From assembly GCA_023935145.1 (NCBI GenBank), contig CM043705.1, positions 59,936,584 through 60,000,583 of the forward strand: a DNA stretch of 64,000 nt. Direction: 5' to 3'. Made by a program: the position numbers and the translations under genes. The notes beneath the pieces are model-generated. The model ran no database searches. It had not been told where the DNA came from and saw only the letters and a program-made list of their open reading frames with translations. Shown piece by piece: positions 11,975-22,315 of this stretch (positions are counted from its first letter, which is position 1; every line of letters begins with the position of its first letter). The stretch is from Bretschneidera sinensis. Its lineage: Eukaryota; Streptophyta; Magnoliopsida; Brassicales; Akaniaceae.

Positions 11975-13079
11975 TTAGTTCTGAAGTAGAGTTGCATATA
12001 GGAGTTCATTCCAGGTATCAGGAAGTCCCGGGAGACACCAATGGCTGCAGTCTGTTGCAAGGGATTCTCCATGACCGTAGGACGAAAGGTGACCATCTTT
12101 CCTTAGTTGTGATAAGGTTGTCACATTAAGCAAATAAACTTTCTTTGGCATTGTACCTATTAATTTTTCTAGGATTGCTTCTGCTTTATGTAAACCTCCT
12201 GGATACTTAGACTCAAGTAATGGATGTGTTTCCCCTTTGCAAGTCTTCACATTTTTATCCCCGCAATCTCTTGAACTGTGTTTAAAAAAAAAGAAAAATA
12301 AGAAGATATGTAACAAATACATATGACACTCCGTAGAAATTTACTTACTTGTGATGATATGGAGAAACACCATGGAAGAAGATTTTGGTTTTGGTAGTAT
12401 CCATATTAGAATTTACCCATCTTGCCCATGTATTCAATGCTTTCTCATACGCAACCATGCGATCCATGTCTTTGTATGTAGATTCCCCATCTTGAATAAC
12501 ATCCCATCTGTAAGGTTAATTTTTTGTTTTGTTTTGTTTTTAGATTAGAAATATCACATAAAAGCAAGGTTTTTAATTTTGATTTCAACAAAGATTTTGA
12601 AAGTATAAGGAAGTACAGATGAAAATTTCGATTTCAATTTGAAATTGTCAAAAGGTAAAAAATTCCATCATGGAAATTGAAAATTGAAAAAAAAAATTCC
12701 TCGAAATATTTCCTATCCAATCATGGAAATTGAAGGAATTTTCAAAATATCACATATATTCTTAATTTTATTGGAAAATCCTGAGATATTTGGTAAAACG
12801 ATATGAAATGGTCAAGATGCATGGAAATTTGAAATTTCATCGAGATTGTGATCCTCGTAAGCAAGATCAAAGTGAACAAATCAGAAATCATGTGACAAAC
12901 CAATGTAATGGAAAAGATCCTGGTATATATATAAGATTCTATAAAACTAAAAGTAACTTCAACTAATATTTTTGAAGGATAGACACCTGAGATTATAGTT
13001 CAAGGGAATCAATTGTCTTTTTTAATAGATTTCAATGTATGAACACAAACATATGAAGAGGGAAAAAGAAATAGGTATA
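11975..13079 (-). pseudogene. TBL-family 3' fragment M3 (exons 4 and 5 only)
   Basis: Exon 5 (11975-12275) and exon 4 (12349-12507) are present, open, and joined by a normal GT-AG intron. The stop codon is TAA rather than the TAG of the other copies. Exon 5 keeps the C-terminal esterase motif DCSHWC. Intron 3 continues to 13079 and then ends at the LTR of a copia element that reads in the opposite direction. Exons 1-3, including the PMR5N domain and GDS motif, are absent from this window, because beyond the element the sequence is the opposite-strand array. This is a truncated gene without its catalytic serine. Confidence 0.9.
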
Positions 13080-13896
13080 TGTTGGTATTTGTCTAAGGAT
13101 TAAATGGGTTGAATATAAAGCTTCAGCATGAGGTCTCTGGGCTACGGAACAGGTTGTGCGACGCGGTCTCGAGCATGTTCGGAATTCCTCCCCTCCAGGT
13201 CGCGCCGCGGCCTCCAGCAGATGGTGGAAGTGTGCCCTGTTGGGCGCCGCGATCTGCTCTATTCTGGGCCGCGGCGCCAGACACACCTGACCCCTTTTGT
13301 TCAGCATTTTAAGATGGTGCGTGGGACTTGATTAAAACGTACAGGTTCACTTAGACTCTTAGAGAGCCATAAGTCTTTGGTTCTTGAGATCTAATGGTTA
13401 AGATTGATCTCAAAGATTGGTTGAAGAAGTTATTGCCCTATATAAAGGTTCATCTAGGAGCAATTCAAAATAACATGTGAGCATCAAGTGTGAGAGTGCA
13501 AAGACACAAAACATAAGAGAGACTCATTCAAGAGAGGCTGGTTGTTTAGAGAGAGAGTAGTCTAGATTGGGGATTCAAGGGCTTTGTAATTGGAATTTTC
13601 TTGGGGAAAATTCCAGGGAAACACTTAGTTCTTATCACTTTCTTTTTCTCTTCTTTCGTTCTTCAAGAACAAGAGGGTTCTTGAAGAGGTGTTGCTATAC
13701 TTGTAAGAACTCCATTGATTTAGTTCAGAGAGCTCGGAGGAGCTCACGGGGATGTAGGCAAATTGTCGAACCTCGATAACAATTGCTTCTGTTCTTTGTT
13801 TGATTGTTTGATTTCTGTTCTGTCCAAATCACTATGGATTTCGGGTGTTTCGAAAGATCACAACTTGGGTTTATGCAAGAATATGATTTTCTAATA
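13080..13896 (+). repeat. 5' LTR of copia-1
   Basis: The repeat starts TGTTGGTATTTGTCTAAGG, like the LTRs of copia-3, and ends TTTCTAATA just before the primer site. A GC-rich block lies at about 13130-13300, in otherwise AT-rich DNA. A TATA box (CCTATATAAAGG) lies at 13437-13448. The outer 3' LTR is not present. Confidence 0.82.
13437..13448 (+). promoter_or_regulatory. TATA box of copia-1 LTR
   Basis: CCTATATAAAGG lies inside the LTR, about 450 bp before the primer site. The equivalent motif in copia-3 reads GGCTATAAAAGG on its own strand. The position suits an LTR promoter. Confidence 0.55.
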
Positions 13897-13897
13897 G

Positions 13898-13950
13898 TGG
13901 TATCAAAGCTACAACAGTGGTATCAGAGCTAGAATAGGGGGTATCAGAGC
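13898..13950 (+). promoter_or_regulatory. Three tandem primer-binding-site-like motifs
   Basis: TGGTATCAAAGC (13898-13909), TGGTATCAGAGC (13918-13929) and GGGTATCAGAGC (13939-13950) are spaced about 20 bp apart. The second is a perfect plant tRNA-Met primer site; the first, next to the LTR, has one mismatch. Copia-3 has a matching triple set. Confidence 0.75.
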
Positions 13951-14130
13951 AAGGCTCCAAGAATCAAAGGAAACTTCTTGAGTGATTCAAGAACGGTGCT
14001 GGGATCAAGATCTGATTGGGTTCTTGAGGTTCAAGAACGGTGTTGTGATCAAGATCTGATCGTGTTCTTGAGATTTAGAAGTTGGAAAGTAGTTGTGGGT
14101 GCTGCATAAATCTGAGATTTTCTCCGCGAG

Positions 14131-14995
14131 ATGGGTTCAAACTTCATTGTCGAAAAGTTTGATGGAAAGGGAGACTTTGCCCTTTGGAAGCGGAAAATCA
14201 AAGTGGTTCTTATGCAACAAAAGGTGGACTTGGCTATTGGAGAAGATGATGATTTTCCAGCAAGTATCACGGAGGTCTAGCGGAATGAGATGAAGAAGAT
14301 GGCATATAGCACCATCTTTTTGCACATGTCGGATAGTGTCACAAGGGAGTGCGGAGACTCGAAAGATCCAGCTGTCATTTGGAAGAAGCTAGATGTGTTA
14401 TTTCTTACCAAGACTCTCCCTAATAAGATTTATCTTTTGAAACAAATCTTTGCTTTTAAAATGGATCCTAATAAAGAGTTGCAAGATAATCTTGATGTGT
14501 TTAATAAACTAGTTCAAGATTTGACTAGTTGTAGTATAACATTCCCGGATGAACAATTGGCTTTTATATTGTTGAATTCTCTTCCTGATTGTTTTGAAAG
14601 CTTGATTAATGCTATCGAATATGGAAGAGATACACTAACCAAAGAAATTGTGATTAATGCTATAAGGGCTCATGATTTCAAAGCCAAGATGAGGGAAACA
14701 TCAAGTGGAGAAGGGTTGTTCATTAGAGGAAGGCCAACAACTTGGTATGGCATCAACATACATGGCTACTACCAGGACAAACCACAAGGTAGAGGACAAA
14801 GCCATGGGAGAGTGCACTCTAAATCAAGATTTGGAGGAACGAGTTGCTACTACTACCATAAGGAGGGTCATTTCAAGAAGGATTGCAAGAAGATGATGAG
14901 GGATGAGAGAGGAAGAAGCCATACCAACAATGGAGAGGCTTCAGTTGCCAAGGGAGAACAGCAAGATGATGTTCTTGTTGTGTGCTCAAATGTGA
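14131..14995 (+). pseudogene. Copia-1 gag remnant
   Basis: Gag begins at ATG 14131 (MGSNFIVEKFDGKGDFALW) and is stopped by TAG at 14278, then stays open from 14290 onward. The UBN2-type gag core is recognisable (IWKKLDVLF, LPDCFESLINAIEYG). The zinc knuckle near 14844 reads C-Y-Y-Y-H-K-E-G-H-F-K-K-D-C, so the second cysteine of the C-x2-C pair has become tyrosine. This gag would not bind zinc normally. Confidence 0.82.
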
Positions 14996-15282
14996 GCAAG
15001 TGGCAGGGCAGTGAGAAATGGATCTTGGGTTCTAAGTGCACTTATCACATGTGCCCTCACCGGGATTGGTTCAAGAATTTCAAGGAAACCAATGATGGAA
15101 AGGTTTTCTTGGGGAATGATACTTCTTTCCAAGTGAGGGGAATAGGAGACATCCAGTTGAGAATGTTTGATAGAGTTACAAGGCTGCTGCGGAATGTAAA
15201 ATATCTTCTGGATTTGAGAAGAAATTTGATCTCATTAGGGCAGCTAGATTCCATGGGGTACACATACAAAGCAGAGGGATGA
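14996..15282 (+). pseudogene. Copia-1 protease remnant
   Basis: The protease segment reads KWILGSKCTYHMCPH near 15019-15060. In copia-3 the same place reads KWILDTGCTYHMCPH. The catalytic aspartate has therefore become glycine, so this protease would be inactive. The open frame ends at a TGA at 15280. Confidence 0.8.
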
Positions 15283-16275
15283 AAGATCAAGTTAACCAAG
15301 GGATCTTTGGTAGTGATCAAAGCAGCAATGAAGGATGGTCTCTATGAGATGATCAGTGACATGGACATCAAGGATCAAGCAGCAAGCTTGATGGCTGAGA
15401 TGGATAAGGCAGCCCTTTGGCACAATCGCTTAGGACACATGAGCGAAAAGGGCCTACAAGTTCTCAGCAAGAATGGTTTACTTGATGGTGACAAGGTAGA
15501 GAAACTTGATTTCTGCGAATGTTGTGTTTTGGGAAGCAACATCGGGTCAGCTTCAACACTAGAGTGCACAAGTCTAAGAGTATTCTTGACTACATTCATG
15601 CGGACCTTTGGGGACCAACAAGAACACCAACACAAGGAGGTAATCTTTACTTTCTTTCTTTAATTGATGATTATTCTTGAAAGGTTTGGGTTTATTTGCT
15701 TAAAAATAAATTAGATGCTTTGAGTAAATTTGTGATGTGAAAAAAGCTAGAAGCAACTCAAACGGGCAAGGTAGTTAAGGTGTTAAGAATCGATAATGGC
15801 TTAGAATTTTTTAATAAGGAATTTGAAAATTTATGTAAATTAAATGGGATTCTAAGACATAGAACGGTTGTGAAAACCCCTCAGCAAAATAGAGTTGCTG
15901 AAAGGATGAATAGGACCCTTATAGAAAAGGTTAGGTGCATGTTAATTGGCTCCAGATTACCCAAATGTTTGTGGGGGGAAACTGTGTCTACTGCTATATA
16001 TTTGGTTAATAGATCACCCTCTAGAGCTTTGGATCTTAAGACTCTCGAGGAGATGTGAAGTGGTAAACCCCCTTAGTTGAACAACCTTAGAACTTTTGAA
16101 TGTGCTGCATTTGCACATCAAAAGGATGATAAACTTAGCCCAAGGTCTAGAAAATGTGTGTTTCTAGGATATGGGGAAGGGGTTAAGGATATAGGTTGTG
16201 GTCCTTAGAGCAAAAAAGAACTGAACTCATAATAAGTAGGGATGTCATTTTTAATGAGCATTTGTTTCCCCTCGA
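15283..16275 (+). pseudogene. Copia-1 integrase remnant
   Basis: The GAG-pre-integrase zinc segment (ALWHNRLGHMSEKGL, then CECCVLG) lies near 15410-15540. The integrase core follows in several frames (RIDNGLEFFNKEF near 15783, PQQNRVAERMNRTLIEKVRCML near 15880-15940, and a KSPSRALDLKTLEEM-like tail). Stops and frameshifts interrupt it (for example near 15663 and 16056). Coding similarity ends near 16265-16280 at the border with the TBL array. Confidence 0.8.
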
Positions 16276-17174
16276 AAAAATATTTAATTCTATGTAGAAA
16301 AAGAATTCATCTAAACAATTTAGTACTCTATCTAAAAGTTGTAATTATTTTTTTAGATATAAATATTACTCCATATAATTGACAGTAATGTAATTAATAT
16401 ATATATCATGACAACATTCACGTAGGCAATGATGAGATGCTGAACATTTCATTTACCTTACACATATTGTAATTATTTGATTAAATGTGAAAAACGTTCA
16501 AAAGAAAAAAATAACTCCACTTAATTTCAAACTCAAATAGTGGCCTAAAAATTTTATTTAAAAAAATCATTGTCTTGAAAGAAGTTTATATACATTCAAA
16601 ATTCAGGTACACATTAATCTTAAGTCACTTAAAATAATAGTTTCCTCGTGTTTATTTGCCTAATCCAATTCAAATAACATATTAATTTTTATATAAATTA
16701 ATTTCTCTCATTGTTAACAAAAATAGTTTAAAATATAAAGTACTGCAACAGTACTATAGTGTTGGCACGTGCATTGTACGAGTACATAATTTGTATATAT
16801 TATAATTTATGAAAGACTTGGGTAAAATATCATTAGCTTCCATTTTTTGGATTTTGTTTTCAAACTACGGAATTTGATATTTGCTGATATGTGAGATGTA
16901 TGACATTTATCGGAGATGTTCCTAATTCTTTATTGGTTTTAAACCGCATTCATAGTGGAGAAAGTTAAAAACCAAATAAACACATTTCTGGAAATTGAAC
17001 AAATTAATTCTTGATGATGGAATTTTTTACCCATTTACAATTTCAAATTGAAATCGAAATTTTCATCTGTACTTCCGTATTTCTTTTAGTCTCGAAATCT
17101 TTGTTGAAATCAAAATTAAAAACCTTGCTTTTATGTGATATTTCTATTCTAAAAAAAAAAAATTAACCTTACAG
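16276..17174 (+). other. Spacer of array unit P0 joined to its intron 3 by a deletion
   Basis: The left part (to about 16984) is the standard TBL spacer, starting in mid-spacer at a point matching 18568. At about 16984 it jumps from spacer sequence (AATAAACACA) directly into intron 3 sequence (TTTCTGGAAATTG). By comparison with P1 (about 19280 to 21588) some 2.3 kb are missing, including the promoter and exons 1-3. Confidence 0.88.
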
Positions 17175-17710
17175 ATGGGATGTTATTCAAGATGGGGAAT
17201 CTACATACAAAGACATGGATCGCTTGGTTGCATACGAGAAAGCATTGAATACGTGGGCTAGATGGGTAAATTCTAATGTGGATACTACCAAAACCAAAAT
17301 CTTCTTCCAGGGTGTTTCTCCAGATCATCACAAGTAAGTAAATTTCTATAGAGTGTCATATGTATTTGTTACATATCTTCATATTTTTCTTTCTTTTTTT
17401 TTAACACAGTTCAAGAGATTGGGGGGATCAAAATGCGAAGACTTGCAAAGGGGAAACACATCCATTGCTTGAGTCTAAGTATCCAGGAGGCTTACATACA
17501 GCGGAAGCAATTCTAGAAAAAGTAATAGGTACAATGCAAAAGAAAGTTCATCTGCTTAATGTGACAACCTTATCACAACTAAGGAAAGATGGTCACCCCT
17601 CGTCCTACGGTCATGTAGAATCCCTTGGAACAGACTGCAGCCATTGGTGTCTCCCCGGACTTCCTGATACCTGGAATGAACTCCTATATGCAACTCTACT
17701 TCAGAACTAG
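17175..17710 (+). pseudogene. TBL-family fragment P0 (exons 4 and 5 only)
   Basis: Exon 4 is 17175-17333 and exon 5 is 17410-17710, both open with normal splice signals (CCTTACAG acceptor, AAGTAAGT donor, ACACAG acceptor). Exon 5 encodes the C-terminal esterase part, with D-C-S-H-W-C and a TAG stop. The rest of the gene is missing because of the deletion at about 16984. P0 differs from P1 in exon 5 by threonine in place of lysine in the LHKAEA stretch. It is the leftmost unit of the plus-strand array. Confidence 0.92.
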
Positions 17711-19820
17711 ATTATTTTCAAATCAAAGTTTTCCACAAGAAAGCATAACGTGAAACACACTTGTAATTCCTACCTTGTTCCTTAATGAATAACTAATCAA
17801 AATCTAACAAAATTATATAAAATCTTATTCTGGCCTACATGTACAAGTTAGTGGCTAAATAGAGTACCAAAAATAAGAAAAAAAATTAATAGATGGGAGA
17901 GGCTATTTCTGCAGCAGAAATTGCTTCTTCCACAAAATTATTTTGTTCTTTTTAGTGACGTATGTGTCATTAAAAGAAAAAAAATAAATAATTTGAAAGC
18001 AGCTATGTCCTGTCAGCAAACCATATAGGAATTTGTGTTGCAAAATCACGATTGTTGCTTCTTCTATTCAGCAAGAATTACTAGGTTAACACAACGGAGA
18101 GAAAGAAAGACCTGAAGAAGCAAGGTTTTCTTTGTCCTCACACTGACCGGGATTTATTTGTAGTTTTTGAAATTAAGCCAGTCTTCAACACAATTTACTA
18201 TTCTATATGAACAAGTAATCTTCCTAATAAAAAGTACTATATCTTGATAAGACAGTGCTACTCTGTACGCAGTTAAATACATTAAATCGATATCTTCTTT
18301 TCTTCACAGAATTACAATTCGAATTTACTTATACAATTGCAAATCTTTTACAAATTAAACAATCAATTTATTTTACATTGAACTCTTGCTTTTCTGGCCT
18401 ACTCCTCCTAGAGGTTGCACTGAATCCTGCCATATGTATGTGAGCTAAGATGGCGGTAGTGGTTCAAACCCGCTTCGTTGTCATCCCTATTGAATATTTG
18501 ACGCTGCGATTTCTGCTATTTTTAAAAGATTTTCCGTTATCTTATTAAAATATTCATCTAATTCCCCTCGAAAAAATATTTAATTCTATGTAGAAAAAGA
18601 ATTCATCTAAACAATTTAGTACTCTATCTAAAAGTTGTAATTATTTTTTTAGATATAAATATTACTCCATATAATTGACAGTAATGTAATTAATATATAT
18701 ATCATGACAACATTCACGTAGGCAATGATGAGATGCTGAACATTTCATTTACCTTACACATATTGTAATTATTTGATTAAATGTGAAAAATGTTCAAAAG
18801 AAAAAAATAACTCCACTTAATTTCAAACTCAAATAGTGGCCTAAAAATTTTATTTAAAAAAATCATTGTCTTGAAAGAAGTTTATATACATTCAAAATTC
18901 AGGTACACATTAATCTTAAGTCACTTAAAATAATAGGTTCCTCGTGTTTATTTGCCTAATCCAATTCAAATAACATATTAATTTTTATACAAATTAATTT
19001 CTCTCATTGTTAACAAAAATAGTTTAAAATATAAACTACTGCAACAGTACTATAGTGTTGGCACGTGCATTCCACGAGTACATAATTTGTATATATTATA
19101 ATTTATGAAAGACTTGGGTAAAATGTCATTAGCTTCCATTTTTTGGATTTTGTTTTCAAACTACGGAATTTGATATTTGCTGATATGTGAGATGTATGAC
19201 ATTTATCGGAGATGTTCCTAATTCTTTATTGGTTTTAAACCGCATTCATAGTGGAGAAAGTGAAAAACCAAATAAACACATGGGATCAAAATGAAATTAC
19301 CCAAAAAATATATATGAATGGATCAGAGAACCCATAATTGCTAGCTAGCGTGGAAACTGAAACAAGAATACAATTAAAAAAAAATTGAAAGAGAAGAAAA
19401 TCCAAGGCTTTTTGCATTAAATTCTTTTTTTTTTTTGGTTATAATTATTGAAGTTAAACTTCTCCCAATTAAATGGAACAAAAATTACGATCTCAAACTC
19501 ACGGAAAATTACGCTCGAGCTCACCAAATCAGTTACCAATTAATATATCCTTAACTGCAACGTAAAAAAGCGTATGTAAATGGACGGAAACTGAAGATGA
19601 GTAATCATTTCTTTTTTCTCTACACGTTTTACGAACTGCATAATTATTATCTTTTATAAAGCTATAAAGCAAGTAGCTTAATTACTCCACTACTACAGCA
19701 GTATTTAAGAGTTAATTAATCAACGGGCTTTGAGTTGTTGATGAACAAAATGAATTAGTAGTAATAAGTCCATCTCCTTAATTATTTTGGTGTCTTATAT
19801 TTAAACACTGACGATAAAAA
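17711..19820. other. Spacer P0-P1 (upstream region of P1)
   Basis: 2.1-kb AT-rich spacer. It includes a segment with the GTTCAAACCCGCTTCGTTG motif near 18460, a hairpin-like GGCACGTGCATTCCACGAG element near 19060, and a TATA-like TTTATAAAG at 19653-19661, 168 bp before the ATG of P1. I see no separate gene. Confidence 0.8.
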
Positions 19821-22315
19821 ATGGGTGCTTGGCTTCCTATATTTCTTGCTGGTGCAATAGCTTTTGAAGTTTTTGGGGGAAAAGAGGAAGTCAAAGAATG
19901 GTGGAAGAAATATGGGATCAAATTTAAACCTGACGACCCTTGCTATCCATGTAAGAAAGGCTATAGGACAGATTATGATTGTCGTAAGTGCAAAATAAAA
20001 GTAACCCTTTGGAATACAAAACGCCGCTATGAAGTATATAGATATGAAACGACTGATTATTGTAATTATTTTGAGGGGAGTTGGGATTATCACAATGATA
20101 CCACGTCTTCTTACCCTTTTTACAGCTCAGAAAGTTGCCCTTTTATAGAAAAACAAATTGATTGCCATAAGAATGGTCGACCAGACAAAGATTGTCTTAA
20201 GTACAGATGGAAGCCCAATTCATGCACGTTACCAAAGTACGTACATATTTACCAACCTTAATTTTCCTCTCTAAAGTCATTTACTAATTTAATAATTAAT
20301 TACATGACTTATAAGACAATTTATATATATAAACAGATTTAACGGGAAAGATTTCTTGAGGAGATTTAAAGGAAAACAGATCATGTTTATTGGGGATTCA
20401 ATGGGTCTTAATCAATGGCAGTCACTCACATGCATGCTTCATACAGCAGAACCACATGCTTAATATACCTTAACGAGGAAAAGAGGTCTCTCCACATTTA
20501 GCTTCCCGGTATGAGAATTTTCTTTTTCCTTTGAATTACTTTGTCTAAATTATCTTAGGTTAAATTTGGTATTCGTTTAAACTTTGGTGATGAACACTAC
20601 ACTTTTCTTGTAAGTTTAATTTTTGTTTAAAAAAAAAGAGAGGGGCAGTGCGTAGAAGAAGAAAGTTCGTCATCAAAATAATTCAGAGGTCCCCTTCAAT
20701 AATTGGGGAGAATATTTAGATTTCAATGCATCATTTGAATGAGTCACGTCAATATTATGGATGTTGTGACATTCATCCAATGATGAATCAATCTCATAAA
20801 CCATTTTTTAATAAAAAGAAAAACAAAATCTATCTATGATACCCTTAATTCATGTAGTGGAGAATAAAACCACTAACCACTCATTTACTAAATTGTTACG
20901 ATTACTAAAATATCATACCGCACTTCAATTTCATTTTTCTTTTTGTAGAGCTACAATGTTTCGTTAATGTTCTCCCGCAATGCACTGCTAGTTGATGTTG
21001 TTAGGGAGGAAGGTCGGCAAATTTTAAAACTTAATTCCATTAACGATGGAGAAATATGGAAGGGAATCGATGCATTGATCTTCAATACATGGCATTGGTG
21101 GCTTCACAGTGGATCCAAAACACCGTAAGTTTTTCATTAACACTTGATTTGTGTCTCTAAATATTGAGGATTTTTTTTTAACTGAAAAGTGCAATCAATC
21201 ATATATACCCTCTTCATATGTTTGTGTTCATAGATTGAATTCTATTAAAAAAGACAATTGATTCGCTTGAACCGCAATCTCAGGTGTCTATCCTTCAAAA
21301 TTATTAGTTGAAGTTACTTTTGGTTTTATAGAACCTTATATATATACCAGGATCTTTTCCATTACATTGGTTCATCACATGATTTCTGAGTTGTTCACTC
21401 TGACCTTGCATACGAGGATCACAATCTCGTTGAAATTTCAAATTTCCACGCATCTTGACCATTTCATATCGTTTTACCAAATAACTCAGGATTTTCCAAT
21501 AAAATTCATAATTTGTGTGATATTTCGAAAAATCCTTCAATTTCCATGAATAGATAGGTAATATTTCGAGGAATTTTTTTTTGTCAATTTCTGGAAATTG
21601 AACAAATTAATTCTTGATGATGGAATTTTTTACCCTTTTACAATTTCAAATTGAAATCGAAATTTTCATATGTACTTCCGTATGTCTTTTAGTCTCGAAA
21701 TCTTTGTTGAAATCAAAATTAAAAACCTTGCTTTTATGTGATATTTCTATTCTAAAAAAAAAAAAAATTAACCTTGCAGATGGGATGTTATTCAAGATGG
21801 GGAATCTACATACAAAGACATGGATCGCTTGGTTGCATACGAGAAAGCATTGAATACGTGGGCTAGATGGGTAAATTCTAATGTGGATACTACCAAAACC
21901 AAAATCTTCTTCCAGGGTGTTTCTCCAGATCATCACAAGTAAGTAAATTTATATAGAGTGTCATATGTATTTGTTACATATCTTCATATTTTTCTTTCTT
22001 TTTTTTTAACACAGTTCAAGAGATTGGGGGGATCAAAATGCGAAGACTTGCAAAGGGGAAACACATCCATTGCTTGAGTCTAAGTATCCAGGAGGTTTAC
22101 ATAAAGCGGAAGCAATTCTAGAAAAAGTAATAGGTACAATGCAAAAGAAAGTTCATCTGCTTAATGTGACAACCTTATCACAACTAAGGAAAGATGGTCA
22201 CCCCTCGTCCTACGGTCATGTAGAATCCCTTGGAACAGACTGCAGCCATTGGTGTCTCCCCGGACTTCCTGATACCTGGAATGAACTCCTATATGCAACT
22301 CTACTTCAGAACTAG
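19821..22315 (+). pseudogene. TBL-family gene P1, complete but with one stop codon
   Basis: All five exons are present: 19821-20236, 20337-20508, 20949-21124, 21780-21938 and 22015-22315. Splice sites match those of the intact copies. The single lethal change is codon 181 in exon 2 (20461-20463), TAA where P2-P5 have AAA. It lies 21 codons after the GDS serine, so a translated product would end at 180 residues without the C-terminal D-x-x-H motif. P1 differs from P2-P5 at several residues, including E for D in CNYFDGSW, I for F in KQFDCH, C for Y in KDYLKY, Q for R in GRRIL and K for M at 331. It is thus an older, slightly diverged unit. Confidence 0.92.

Larger units (their letters stand above)
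13080..16275 (+). mobile_element. Ty1/copia retrotransposon, 5' half only (copia-1)
   Basis: The element starts TGTTGG at 13080 in intron 3 of TBL copy M3. It has a 5' LTR, three primer-site-like motifs, gag, protease and integrase, and then stops in the integrase-RT linker near 16265-16280, where it meets the plus-strand TBL array. RT, RNase H and the 3' LTR are missing, and so is the second copy of the flanking target sequence (left flank GTATA). It is the same family as copia-3 at 49963-55756. The join to the array contains a short shared stretch, CCCCTCGAAAAA, which occurs in the TBL spacer and resembles the copia linker at this point. Confidence 0.88.

Noticed and set aside
13109..13331. 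Overlapping open frames in GC-rich DNA after 13080
   Set aside because: They lie inside the copia-1 LTR and owe their length to high GC content, not to a gene.
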